Shown one piece after another: positions 34,639 through 46,732 of a DNA stretch of 64,000 bases (its first letter is position 1; every line of letters begins with the position of its first letter). The stretch comes from Aureobasidium sp. EXF-3400 (Eukaryota; Ascomycota; Dothideomycetes; Dothideales; Saccotheciaceae): NCBI GenBank assembly GCA_024195585.1, contig SWBL01000030.1, positions 124,001 to 188,000 on the forward strand, written 5' to 3'. The notes beneath the pieces are model-generated. The model searched no databases. It saw only the letters and a list, made by a program, of their open reading frames with translations, and was not told the origin of the DNA. A program made the position numbers and the translations under genes.

Positions 34639-35726
34639 CTACTCAAAGTAACCAGGGAACAACCAAGTCAACTTCTTCTTGGCTGCCTCCTTGCGACCAG
34701 CAGGTGCAGTAATACCACCAGCAAACTTGGTCTGACCCTCAAGGTGCTTAGCAAGGATCAAATCAGTGTGTTCCTCCTTGCTCAGCTCGTCGAGAACACC
34801 GCCAACGAAGCGGCGAGCGTTCTCCGAGTTGGCCTTCATGTTACCCATAACCATCTCAACCGTCACATCCTCAGAGCTGTGCCAGCAGTCGTAGTCGGTA
34901 CTCATGCAAATCATCTGGTAGGCGATCTCGGCCTCCTTTGCCAGCTTGGCTTCGGGGAGAACAGACATGTTGATAACGCTGCCGCCCCACGAGCGGTACA
35001 TGTTTGACTCTGCGCGAGTGGAGAATTGAGGGCCCTCTGTTGTGTGTTAGCTTTTTGTCTCGCTCCACCATCTTTCTTTCCTCTCATCCCTACGCACCCA
35101 TGCAGATAATGGTGCCCTTGTCGTGAAGGTGCACGTTGTCGCCTTCGAGGCTGTGACCAAGCTTTCTCACAACAGCACCGAGCTTCTCATCGAAGGGGTC
35201 GGCAAAGCCAACATGGCCAACCATACCCTCCTCGAAGAAGGTGAAGGGACGAATACCCTTGGTACGGTCAATAACCTGGTCAGGCACGACAAAGTCGCGA
35301 GGCTTAATCTCCTCTTGCAAACTGCCGACAGCCGAGAAAGCGATGATGGTACGGACACCGAGCGAGCGAAGAGCGGCGATGTTGGCGCGAGCAGGAACCT
35401 CATGAGGAGCAATCTCATGGTGCAGACCGTGACGAGACAGGAAAGCGATGGGGATGTCCTTGCCGGTCGAAGGAGACTTGTGGTGCAGCACGCTAATGGG
35501 TGACGAAGGGGTTCCCCATGGTGTGTCGACGTTCAGGCTGGCAGCGAGGGTGAAGCCTGGCAACGATTGCAGACCAGTGCCGCCAATGACGGCAATGTGG
35601 ATGGGATCTGTTGAATGCGAACAGCCGCCAAATGTCAGGTCCTCATTCTTTTAACAGTTTGGTCTAGAAGTTCCAATCCGTGTTGGTGCAGCGTTTACCA
35701 GAGTATGTGCTTGCGACGTTTGCCAT
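34639..35726 (-). CDS. S-methyl-5'-thioadenosine phosphorylase (MTAP)
   Basis: Three exons on the minus strand, 35699-35726, 35098-35607 and 34639-35036, sum to 936 nt (311 aa). The sequence opens [20 protein letters not shown], with the nucleoside phosphorylase glycine motif; it continues with [19 protein letters not shown] (phosphate and substrate region) and [33 protein letters not shown] is formed across the second splice, followed by [17 protein letters not shown] and the catalytic region STDYDCW. MTAP cleaves methylthioadenosine to adenine and methylthioribose-1-phosphate in methionine salvage, linked to polyamine synthesis. The frame stays open for 44 codons upstream of the chosen ATG, so a longer form is possible. 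Confidence 0.95.
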
Positions 35727-36264
35727 CTTGCGGAAGCCTATGTGTATGCAGCGAACTGAGTCTACACTTGGTCTGAAGAACTTGGGATTGAAAGGACGCT
35801 TCAACATTGATTTCATCCCACCTTGAACTTTTTGGTGGGGAAGTTCTGATTGCGACATTGGCCCAAGCGCGTTCCTCGTCTTCTTCGCGCCTGTGCATCG
35901 AGCCCGTGGTTCTATTACGAGTATGAGAGGGTCGCTGCAAGACTACGTAAACTTTCGCTGAAGAAAAACATCTAATATAGACCGCTCGTGCAGTGATATG
36001 CATTCAATTATATTAACGAGCGTAAACTTATTGTATGTCTGTCGAACGGACTTGCTCGGACATAGGTACTCGAGTATTGATGCAAAAAAACCAATATCCC
36101 CTGCCTGCTTCATGCAGATCGATAATCTCCGTCCCGGGAAGAATCATCTGGTCGTTGTAGGTTGTGACCAAGATTCAATTAGGTATTGCATGTATTGACT
36201 GTACGATTCATCCAGCTATCACAATGATGGAGAACGCCACTATGCCAGATCAATGCCTTGAGAT
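35727..36264. other. Intergenic region, 538 nt
   Basis: This lies between the MTAP start and the AcuK stop, both on the minus strand. Its first 132 nt are an in-frame upstream extension of the MTAP reading frame; the rest shows nothing recognisable. Confidence 0.5.
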
Positions 36265-38464
36265 CTAGATAATCGGTAGGAACTGTTTGAAGTCAGTATG
36301 TCGCTCTTCTCAAACCAATACAGAATCGCAAGACTAACATTCATAACAATCATCATGGGAATGTCAAACACGTCTCGCTTGACTACCCAGCAGAACATAC
36401 AAGACACCTTGCCGTCCCGATCACCGAGCGAATTCATTCCAGACTCGCCACTGATGAGGGGACCGACAGGTTTGCCATTGTTGAGTCTGTTCTCTCGCTC
36501 GGCCAGAAGGTCTGCGCTCCAGCCAGGGTCTTCCTTGGTTTTGTATTTCAGAAGCTTGCAAGGCTTCATCATGACACCACGTGAGTCTCCAAAGGCAAGT
36601 TTTGCAAAATCTTCGTAGAAGTCGATCACATTGTCGTCTTCCATGAGCTCAGGAAGAAGGACCGGTTGCAGTCGGCCTGCTGTGTCTGCATTGCTTTGGG
36701 TACGGGGTGTTGTGGTTCCTCTCGTGCTGGTCCCCGTTTGGCGGCCTGATGCGTTGCCGATATTGATATTCTGATTTGCTTCTTTGCCAAGAAGGACGTC
36801 CCTTGACCATCCTGTCAGTAATGAGAATTCTTTGCTGACAGCAGCGACTTCGCCAGTACGACGTAGGATCAGTGTTGGCGTTCCATAAGCCGTCAAAAAG
36901 TCATCGTATTCGAACAATGTCCTTTGAAAACATTTTTCCATGAATATTAGATCATCAACATTCAACTGTTTCGTGCAAGAGATGAACGATGGTCGAATAG
37001 CCGCGAGTGCTCTGGCAATTCGCGCAGTCTTCTGTGGTGAGTATAATCGTTGCAGGCATGCGGTCAGGGCGTGGAAGCCAGTGGTGTATGAATATGGAGC
37101 GGTGACAGATGTGTATATGTCAGAAGGATCTCGTCGTCTTCTGTGTTGACTCGGCCGGGCCTGGGTTATGTCGTTCGTTGAGAAACTGTTTCTGATTTGC
37201 GATCGATGTTGATGACGACTGTAATCTGGATTTGAGGTTTGCAGCATATTTTGCGCCGAAGCGGCAGGACTTGAGTTGTACCCTGTGCCAAAGTCCATCA
37301 TGTTGGCAGCACTGGGGCTTGCTCCTGACATAGAGCCATTCTCTCCGATAGCAAAGGCGTTCGGAAAGTTGAGCTGTCCATCAAAACTGTTATCGCCTGT
37401 TATCGGAAAGACCTGGCCAGAGCTGTTTTGTCTAGCACCATCGTTGTTGCGCTGCCAATCGGTAAAACCTGTGGTGGTGTAGCCAAAGGTTGATGAGTAG
37501 TTCGAGTTGGTTGGGTCGTAAGGAATTGAGGTCATCAGATTATTGTTCTCGGTGTCAGGAGTCTCGACGGCACCAGAAGACATATGTCCGAGCATACCAA
37601 ACTCCAGAGCACCATAATGATTGCCAAAGTTCAGACTCGAGATATCGAAGTTAAAGAGTGAAGGGTCGGCAGGATCGAAGAACGGGGCGTTGAAGGGTGC
37701 GCCAGCCTTTGCATCTCCAGAAGTATGTGCTATAGAAGAGATAGGCTCTTGAGGGGGCGGCATCTGTTGAGAAGTGGCCGAGGGGAATGGCTGAGTGACC
37801 ATATTCTGCTGCGGAGCGTATGGATTGTTATGGACCATTGGGGACTCGGTAGCTGAAGGGGAGTTGATAGGAGCTACCGAAGGAGTATGACCGAAGTTCG
37901 CAAAAGGCTGAGCACCAACAGGAGTGGGATAATATGATGACGAGGATTGGGCTACGGGAGTAGACTCAGTAGCTGGGGTAGCTTGATTCATTTGGCTCTG
38001 GCTTTGGTTGAAATTGTGTGGTATCAGAGCTTCGTTAGGTGCATCGTGTAGATATTTAGCCTTCTTTCGTACTCCATCGTGGCAGTGGTCTTGTAAGCCA
38101 CGTTTTATGCAGCGAAGACATGGTCGTTCGTCACCTGGTCAAGTCAGAGCAGCGTTCTGAGGAGTTTAGAAAGTAAAGCAGACGTACCGCATGTCAAATG
38201 TGCACGTTGGCAGGCATAGCAAGCTCTGCGCGCCTTCTTCCTCCTTGGCCTCGAGGGATCTTTTGCATTTGCGCGCTTGGTTGCCGAGTCGTTGTGGTCT
38301 TTGTTGGACGAGGCAGAGGCCGGTGAAGCCTTGTCGTCGCTCTGAGAGGGTTCTTGAACCGAGTCGGACATGTTGGGCAGTGTCTGAGACGGAGTCTGTG
38401 TCTGGTTGGACGTGGGGTCTGTCTGCTCGTCGGGCGAGCCTTGTTGGACTGGATCGGGGGCCAT
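36265..38464 (-). CDS. acuK: Zn2Cys6 transcription activator of gluconeogenesis, AcuK/ERT1 type
   Basis: Three exons on the minus strand, 38188-38464, 36339-38134 and 36265-36282, sum to 2091 nt (696 aa). The first splice completes the zinc cluster [11 protein letters not shown] plus GDERPCLRC with a final Cys in [20 protein letters not shown], a string characteristic of AcuK/ERT1 proteins. The middle is Ser/Gln/Asn-rich. A PAS-like domain (~residues 490-560: [24 protein letters not shown] region) precedes a C-terminal [14 protein letters not shown]. The last exon, only 18 nt including the stop, supplies FLPII, matching the FLPCI ending of relatives. Family role: activation of PEP carboxykinase and fructose-1,6-bisphosphatase genes on non-fermentable carbon, with AcuM as partner in Aspergillus. 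Confidence 0.94.
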
Positions 38465-39410
38465 GGCCAGGGTGATATAAGAGTCGAGTCCGCCGGAGTG
38501 GCACGGAGCAGGTGGTCTTGTACAGAAGCACGTTTTCTGCAGCTTCCCGTGGATTGTTTCCGTTTCAGGAGTTCCAGGTGGATGGATGTGAGATCACGAG
38601 TGGCTGTATGCGCCGTGCCACAAGGGTCCGCCAGGGAGAGAGGCAGACACTACGGATCCCGCCCACGCGGTGCAAGGTAAGCAGGGGCAGCAGCGCGCTG
38701 TCTACCAAAGCAATGTCTACGCAGTTTGTGTCACCCTCGCTAAAGTCATGATGTCTATGCCAGACTGTCGGGAACGCGCGTGTGGGCCGAGGGCACGGCG
38801 GAGCGGTGTCACTGCACAGTCGCAACAGGACGTCCTATGCTTTGAACGATGCAATGAGTCCGCGACCTTTGCGCGACGACAGCACGAGCTCCGGAGATGT
38901 TGTATTTGCAGAGAATGGGTAGCTTGTCGATACCATGAACCTGACTGGACATGCGCAATTCGGCCTTGGCAAGCCCGCATCCTTCCCGCGAGGCCGAGGC
39001 AGGCCTGCCGAAGAACCCTTGGGGCCTGCGCTTTGCTTCTCCAAACCTTCCCCTCAGTCTGCCCGCCTCCATATCAAACGTCCAAGCGTCCTCACATGTA
39101 TCCTTGACCATTTTCTGTGCCAGGCCAACATGCCAGCTCGTCAAGTTATTGAGTCTTTGGGTAGTACATGCTCGCTTGTTCGTCCTGTCACCGCCATTCA
39201 TGTCTCGCGGCTCGACCCTCATTCGTCCCACCTCGACCTTCTCTGACTGGTTTCCAAATACCCAGCCAGCTGTTCTCCTCCACCAAGGGGTCCGAGCACA
39301 GATCTCTTTGGTGTCTCTTGCCTCGTGGGAGAACGCGATGCACTATTGTTCATGCAGTGCCACCGATCCAAGCTCATCTATTTCTGTACCTCAGCCTTCC
39401 CAATCTGTCC
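38465..39410. other. Intergenic region, 946 nt
   Basis: This lies upstream of AcuK and downstream of the MFS gene, both on the minus strand. Frames on both strands overlap and lack motifs. It presumably holds the AcuK promoter and a 3' untranslated region. Confidence 0.5.
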
Positions 39411-42376
39411 TCATGATTGCGCAAACTTGGAATTCTTGCGGAGTCGCTTGCCATATTCTATTGGCTCGTCAGCATTCCTCGTCGCTCCTTCTCTAACCAA
39501 GTAATGCTTCTTACTGAAAAATAGGTACGCTTATGCCAGGGTCAGCACTTTTATCCATGGTACGGGGTCTTGAACAAAACAAACTTACGAAATGGTGCCA
39601 TGGCAAGGGCTAGGAAGGCCAGTAATGACGACGCCTGTCACCAGTTTAGCATCACTTGACCATAATCATCGTATTCGCATTCCTGCTACCCACCCATTGG
39701 TATCCCAACTCTGTTCCAGGTTTCTGCATTAGTGACCGCTTCTTCGATCATTGCCCGAGTTTGGAAACTTACTGTTGTACATTTGCACACCTAAAAACAG
39801 GGTTAGCGATGAACGAACCGTGATGTGATATTTCCAACTGACCAAAGAGAGGGAACGCTGCAGCAAAGCTTGAGCGAGCAAAACTATTAGCTGCCAGCGC
39901 GCTCGCGGCATACAAGGGGTACTATTGCAGAAAGTCAGTTTTCCATGCACATCGCAGCCAGAGGCGGTCAAATGAAGCATCGGGGCGACCCTACGGTCCG
40001 CTCCGCAGCCGCTCACGCCGTTTGGAATGATCACCTACGCATTCTACAAGGAAGGTAAAGACGCCACTGAAGACGAAGATATTTCTGTTTATTCCCGGGT
40101 TAGCAACACGCCTCTTGTGGGTGTCTTACTTCAGCCCGCTCAATCTTGACTCACCCAAGACCAAAGATGCCACTGAAGACAATGGGAACTTTGGCAAATC
40201 CAACAGTCAGTGTTCAGTCGCTTATGCAAGGCATCGAGCTTCGAATGGTCTTACCGATCCAATGTACCTGCAGCACGGGGGTTAGCTGGGTGTTCTTCTT
40301 CAACCATGGATTTGGGCTTCCACCTGGCCCGTCGTGCAAAGTGGCACTTCTGGGGCCAGTGAGATGCTGCGGTGGGGTTGCAAGTGGACATTGGGCAGTA
40401 TGCATATTGCGTCCAATAAGATCGGAGATCTTCCTGCATTGCGCCAAGGGAAATAATCGATGCAAGCCACTTACCGAGGAATACGTTGTCCAGCCTGTGC
40501 GATGCCTTGTGTTAGCTATCCAATGGTTCTGTGCGAACCACCTCCTCTCCATCTACTTACCGAAACCGAACAGGCCGATTGGAACCAGAACTGCACCGCT
40601 GGCACAAATGTCAGCACGTTCGGCACACTTTTGCATATCCCAACACTTTGAAGGCATACAGAATTGTTGGCGGTAGACGGAACTCGGGCTCAGAAACGCC
40701 TCCGTTCTTGTTCACCAGACGGGTATAGTTTTTCCGCCAAATGGGATCGCAGCTGACACCTGTAATCATGCCGACAAAGATACCTATGAATGTAAGTCCG
40801 GTCTGCCATAGTACGAAACCATGATTGTTCTCGAAGACGAGAGGGAACGCTCCGAAGAACCTAGGGCACAGTCAGTATATCCAATGGACGATGGAGCCCT
40901 CATCTACGTACAAGTATAGAATGCCGAGAAGAATGGCGGAGAGGATACACAGACTCAGGCACATCGCTTCGAGAAAAAGCAGCTGGAATGGTCTGACACA
41001 GCTCCATGCAACGGTCCGAAACACCGATTTGTTCATGTTTTCGATTGGTGCTCGCCAGGCTGGATTACCCGTATCCTTCCTGAGCTTGATGGCTTTTTTA
41101 CGCAAAAGAACGGGATGGTAGGTTTCGGGCACGAGGAAAATGATAGCTGCCAACATGCCGCCAGACCAAATAAGCAGAACGTAGAAGGTCCATCGCTAGA
41201 AGCTGTGAGTCAGTGAACGAGCGGCTCGGTGGTGTGAATGCATACCCAGTTGGTGTAGTAGTTGATGAAACCGCCGACAATAGGTCCAATCTCAGCTACA
41301 CCATTGTAAGCATAAATCTCGGACTATGCAGATAGAGTGGACTCACGGCCAACGAACGGAGCCGCTGTATAAAATGCTGCATCACGTCAGCTTCTGGCCG
41401 TTCTTCGTGTGCTTTGTAAACGACAAACCCATTGGCAGAGAGAGCTGAGCTTTGGGAAACAGATCTCCAACGGTTCCTCCTGCTACACTGTTGTGCATCA
41501 TCGCGGATTAGTTCTGCTTTAGGAAAAGCATTCTTCGGATCGTAGAATATTCAACCATACCTCAGAAAGGCACTACCAGCAAGTCCGTCGAAGAAACGTG
41601 CCACCAACATTGTTTGGATGTTTTGTGCCACGGCGCATGGGATCAGCCAGATTAAGAAGAATGTGTAGGAGCCGATGTAGATGGGTCTTCTTCCGTAGAA
41701 CTTTTGATCCGGTCAATCTCGGTCCCTTCTTGTCGTGTTGAGAAGTTGTGCACTTACTTCTGAAAGTGGCGACATAACCATAGGTCCGAGACCTAGTCCT
41801 ACGACAAACAGGGACAGTCCAAGAGTAGCGACAATCCTTGAGCAGCCAAACTCTGGTTCCAATTGCCCATAAGTTGACGTGTAGAGCGCAGAGGTGCATG
41901 TTCTAATTCACATGAAAGTCAGTCCGGCATGCTCAATTGTATCGGCATATCGGTCCAGTCAGGCGGGTACTGTAGACATGGTGCCAAAGGCATGGTCTTT
42001 TGATGCGACAGTTCAAGGTGGTAAGGATCAATGAAAGATCTACGTACACGCATAATGAGCTGGCAGACACGATTATGACAATGATCCACTTCCGGGCGTA
42101 GGCCATGCTTCTGGGGTTCATGGGGTCGTCGTCGCCGCCGTCCCAGGTGACTTCGAACTCCTTCTCATGAGCGCCTTCGTCGCCCACAGCTGTGATTCCA
42201 CTCTCTTCATCCTTGGACCCTCGTCTAGCCTGCTCATCTGTATCGCTTTCTCTTGAATGTCGCACTGCTTTCTCGTCTGCTCCTTGGTCGACTTGTGTAT
42301 CTGGATTGGGCACTACGTCGAAGGGTACGCGCTCTTCATCTTCTTGCACGGCCTTGTCTGATTCGTTGCGTTCCAT
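39411..42376 (-). CDS. MFS transporter with 18 exons, polyamine/drug DHA1 type
   Basis: Eighteen exons on the minus strand (low-high): 42048-42376, 41758-41902, 41561-41700, 41429-41487, 41347-41364, 41246-41295, 40912-41195, 40660-40860, 40561-40598, 40475-40494, 40255-40267, 40155-40188, 40039-40084, 39843-39921, 39773-39790, 39694-39710, 39589-39634, 39411-39529. They sum to 1656 nt (551 aa) and every intron is GT-AG. The product has the acidic N-terminus and DPMNP of TPO/FLU1-like transporters, SPLSEFYGRRP (motif A), DGLAGSAFLSVAGG, GPEIGPIVGGFINYY, a central loop, FGWTTYSSVHWI, YPLYAASALAANSF and the C-terminal YGKRLRKNSKFAQS. It probably exports polyamines or drugs at the plasma membrane; the substrate is inferred from family only. 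Confidence 0.9.
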
Positions 42377-43715
42377 GTCTGCTGCGACGTGTTGACTCGA
42401 TCGTGCGACGGGCTCAAAGGCGACGGTTCGGACCGGTGTAATTGTTTATGTGACGGAGGGAGCGATGACGGGTGCTTGGTAATTGGACCTGGTTTGTCAT
42501 CAAGAACGCGCAATCTACTCAGCAGAAGTTATCGATAGAGGAAACAGCGAACGGTGACTGCCAGATTATTTTCCCATTTTGGCCCCCTCTTTCTTGCGAG
42601 CCGCTCTTTCCTCACGACCGTACCGGTATGTCATTGCGTATGGAGATAGCATCTCGCTCGGAACTTTAATGCCGAGAAAGGTTATTCCTGCCACTTTGGG
42701 GAATGCGGGTCCTGTCATCGGCAGCAAACGACATGTCCTAGCGGAGACGAAATCTTGTTCGTTCTGTCTCCATATCTGCTGAATCCATCAAGACCTGTTC
42801 TTCTGGTCGACGCGAGTTCTTGTCAGCTACAGCAGTGCTCGACGGATAAAACCCCCAAACAGCATGATAATCATCATTGTAACTACCACCTGAAATGCTC
42901 CCGCCATACCTCCAACTTTTTTCCAGAACATCCAGCCAGATATCGACTGATAGATCATCTTCTGGACTATCCTTTCGATCTCGTCAAACAAAAGGACCGC
43001 ACCAGCATTGTTCATGATGCGCGTATGCCATCGTACAATCTTCTAGACAAGCGAGCGAGTTGACCGGTAGGTGACTCTGGATACCGTCGATAGTACTGAG
43101 CCCTTATCCATGTGCTGCCAACCTGACACGTTTGCTTGCTCGGAAACCAAGAAACCACAACAAGCAACATGGTTCATTGTGCAAGAGACAATGGCCATTG
43201 GAAGTCAGATGGTTGCATGAATGTGCATGCGTACTTGCGTGCTTACCACATGGTGTGACTAGGACAAATCTTTGTTTTGCTGTGTGCATGCACTCGAGCA
43301 AGTACATTCCCCTCTGTCAGTCAAATCAGACCGAAGTTCAGTGTGTCTTCTTTGATCCTCATCAGTGTCTCAGGAGCATGATGATATGTGCTGGATGGTG
43401 GATTTGAGTTGGAAGACGAAAAAGTGAAGCATAGGCTCTGCTGCTTTGTGAGTCGCCTGGACCTCTAACGAGTAGCCAGACTCATTCTCCCCATTCTAGT
43501 TGCTAGCTTTTGTCAATTCACATCATCCGAAGGCCGAATTTTCCGGAGGAGAAACGAACGACTTGTTGCTCCGGGTGACCAGAGCTTCGCAGTTGGCTTT
43601 GGGTTGCTTCACTGCACTCGCGCTTTTCTCTTCAGTTCCGCACAACACTCTCTGTTTCTTTACGACTGCAGTCCCACTTCTTTCTTCTCTTTCATCGACA
43701 CGCATCTTTCACTAC
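42377..43715. other. Divergent intergenic region, 1.3 kb
   Basis: This lies between the 18-exon MFS gene (minus) and the dynamin-like gene (plus). Short frames only. The frame upstream of the dynamin ATG is open back to about 43500 but lacks another ATG, so it is read as leader. Confidence 0.5.
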
Positions 43716-46319
43716 ATGGCGGACCCCTACATCAAGCTTGAGCAATCACCCATAACTGAACACGCTCCTCGCGTCTTCAACAACTCTGCGCCGTCTGACA
43801 CTTCCTCCTACACTACTTCTGACACTTCCACCATGACCGCGCCTCCACCCGCGCATGGTGCCTTCGACATGGCCGACGGTCAAGATCAAGCCCCTCAAGT
43901 CGCTGGCGCGCAGCTCGACCTTCTAGGCCGCCCTGTGCAGAAACTGGTTCAGTTGATCAAGGAGCTTGAACAACTTGGAGTTGAGACGACGAACTTGCCC
44001 CTGCCCAAGATCGTCGTCGTCGGTGATCAGTCTGCTGGAAAGAGCTCTGTAAGTTCTATCGCCCTCCACACATGCGCCGCTTTTCTAACTCTAGACTAGC
44101 TGATTGAGGGTATCAGCGGTATCAAAGTCCCTCGCAGCGATGGAACATGCACTAGATGCCCTCTCCAGATCACTCTGTATTCCTCCTCGGAACCAGATGC
44201 TGCTGCCTGGTCTTGTGCGGTCTCGCTGCAACAAAAGTTCTCGTTTGACCCAGAAGCCATCATAGACGGACGCGAGCGCTATGGTAGATGGCGTGAAAAC
44301 CACACCCCAGCAACCATCCCATTCGCCGTTGTCAATGACAAGAACGACCTTGAGAATATCCTTAGTCGTGCGCAGCGCGCTACTCTCAACCCAGGCGATA
44401 ATCCTTTGAATTATCTTAACAACGCAATCTCTGTGGAGAAAATGCCTATGTTGGTCGAATTCTCGCCGAACAAGATTATCCTCGACATCACAGCACCAGG
44501 ACAACCTAGTCTGTCATTCATTGATCTGCCAGGTGTTGTTCAACAAATGACAACCGCTAAGGACAAATGGCTTGTCAATCTTGTTGAGAATTTCGTGATT
44601 GATCACATCAACCAAGGAAACTCACTGATCCTGCTTGCTCGTTCTATGGAGTCAGACTTCGCCAACTCAAGTGGAGCTAAACTCATTGACGAGTGTGGCG
44701 CTTTGGCACGTACTGTTGGCTGTCTTACCAAGCCCGACCGCTGGCCTCCTGGTAGTAGAGCCCAACACATCAAGAATGTTCTGCATGGCGATGCTTTTGC
44801 AGTTGGACATGGCTACTTCGTCACCAAACAACCCAACCAGCTGGAACTGAACAACAACATCTCCGCCGACGATGCTCGTAGTTCAGAAGACCAGTTCTTT
44901 ACCCAAGCTCCATGGAGCACTGAGCTGCAAGACTTCCAGGAGCGCTTTGGAACCTTCAAGCTCCGTGACTTTCTCTCCATCAAATTGACAAACCAAATCC
45001 TGGTCACTTTGCCCAAAATTGTCAGAACAGTCGACGCTCACCTCCAAGAGGTTGAAACATTGCTTGCAGGTTATCCTGACCCACCCGAGAATGCTCTTGG
45101 TAAGGTACTTGAGGCGCTGACTACCTTCCGCGTTGCGGTTGAGAAACACGCACAGGGAGCCTATCCTTACAACGAAATGCATAATTCTCTCAAGGGACTG
45201 GCCAACACCTTCCATTCCAATCTGCAAAAGCTTCGCCCGGGCCTCATTGTTGCAACTCCCGAAGAGTTCCGTCAGGCGGTTGAGACACCTACTTTTTCTC
45301 TGCTTTCTGATGATGATGCTATTGGCACACCTTGCCCTAGCATTGAGCCCAGATCTCAGAAGAAGAGAAGAGCCGATTTCGATACCCCAACCACTTCGAC
45401 TGCAAAGAAGATCAAGTCCGATATTGCCACTCCTAGAAACAGCTCCAACTCCATGACAAAGAGAAAGACGTTTCGCTTGCTTGAAGTACGCGATACTTTG
45501 AACAAGCTGACAGCTTCGAGCGTTCCTGGCGAAGTTGATTTTGTTGCTGTCGACCACCTTCGTAAGCAGACGCTTGTTGGTTGGGAGCAACCCATGCTTG
45601 AATTCGTCAACAGTGTCCACCAGGAGATCCAGAATACTTTGGATCATCTGCTCGAAGAGGCTTGTGCTCAGTGGCTTAACACCGCCTTTTTTACTGAGGC
45701 CAGGAAGATTGTCAAAGCCTTCGTAGCCGATACCATTCGCGACCAGCTGCAACAGGCAAAGCGCGCTCTGGACCGAGAACAGCGCAAGCCTCTGACCTTG
45801 AACACTGAGGGTTTCAAATACCACCACGACAAGGAACTCCAAATTCTTCTGGAAGGACGTGCTACACAGAGACTCGTCGAGAAGACCGAAGATGCAGACC
45901 GCGCTGCCGGCAAGATCATGGTCGACCAGAGCGAACGCAAGAAGAGGGCCAAAGCCGATAACAAGGCCAAGGGCGAGCTCAGCGACGACCCCTTCGCCGA
46001 AGAGATCAAGGTTATGGCCAAGGTCAGAGGCTACCACAATGTCGCTCTTTCTCGCTTCCTTGATGTCGTTGTGCAGGGTGTCCAAGCAGAGGTGCTGCAT
46101 GAGCTCGAGACCAACCTGCTGTCGCAGTTGAAGGTTGGTCTAGAGGTTGAGACACGCGACGCGCAGGATCGTTGCAAGGAGCTGCTTGCTGAGGACCGCG
46201 AGCGTGAGATCCGTCGCAAGGAGTTACAGCAGGAGAGAAGCAACTTCATCGAGGCCCAGCGCAAGCTTGCTGCCATCAGCCAGATTGGAGAGGACGTCGC
46301 TTCGCTGTCTGACAACTGA
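43716..46319 (+). CDS. Dynamin-family GTPase (Mx/Vps1-like fungal clade)
   Basis: Two exons, 43716-44048 and 44100-46319, give 2553 nt (850 aa). The first ends exactly after the P-loop GDQSAGKSS (residues ~103-111); the second opens LIEGISGIKVPRSDGTCTRCP, holding the G2 threonine. DLPGV (G3) and TKPDR (G4) follow, then the stalk (GTFKLRDFLSIKLTNQILVTLPKIV) and a C-terminal helical region resembling a GED (FLDVVVQGVQAEVLHELETN). There is no PH or proline-rich domain. Residues ~530-570 are an insertion rich in basic clusters and S/TP motifs (KKRRADFDTPTTSTAKKIK) that resembles a nuclear localisation signal. Fungal relatives are expanded and largely uncharacterised; membrane remodelling is presumed. 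Confidence 0.93.
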
Positions 46320-46732
46320 TGTATTCGATCAAGTCTAAGTTGACTGCTACGAAGAAAAATTGTACAACAAGATGAAGGACGAACAGGAAAGAAAACAAGA
46401 GAAGAAGAATCAAGAGTAATGGCATGAGACTATCCGGACAATGAGAAGAGATGGAACGAACATTGAGACTGTATTACAGTGAGATGGTGCTCTCACTCTG
46501 TAGAAAGCAAGAGCCCGGTAGATAACAGTCATGCAAAAGATTCCAGTAGCTTACCTTGATATGTCTTCTTCAACTGTGTGTGAGTAATAGAGGCAATGCT
46601 TATGATAAGATAGACTGACTGACTGACTGACATACAGAGCAGCGCTGCGCATCGCGGCCAGAGTCTCGTTTGGAAGGAGGAAGGTTTGTTCGTGTGTTCA
46701 TCGTAAAGGTCGTTTGATATATTCGCAAGAGA
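46320..46732. other. Convergent intergenic region, 413 nt
   Basis: This lies between the ends of the dynamin-like and MFAP1 genes. It includes a short GACT tandem run near 46613-46630. Nothing else is recognised. Confidence 0.5.

Noticed and set aside
36240..36338. Unspliced 27-residue C-terminus of AcuK
   Set aside because: Splicing 36283-36338 gives the FLPxI ending conserved in ERT1/AcuK proteins.
38951..39496. 181-codon plus-strand frame
   Set aside because: It overlaps the last exon of the MFS gene on the other strand and has no conserved motif.
39524..39560. Alternative last acceptor (TTTTTCAG) for the MFS gene
   Set aside because: It gives an unrelated C-terminus; the CATAAG acceptor restores FPYLFF and YGKRLRKNS, which match other fungal MFS proteins and keep the sum divisible by three.
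44883..46100. 405-codon minus-strand frame inside the dynamin-like gene
   Set aside because: It lies wholly antisense to a conserved GTPase stalk and has no domain of its own.
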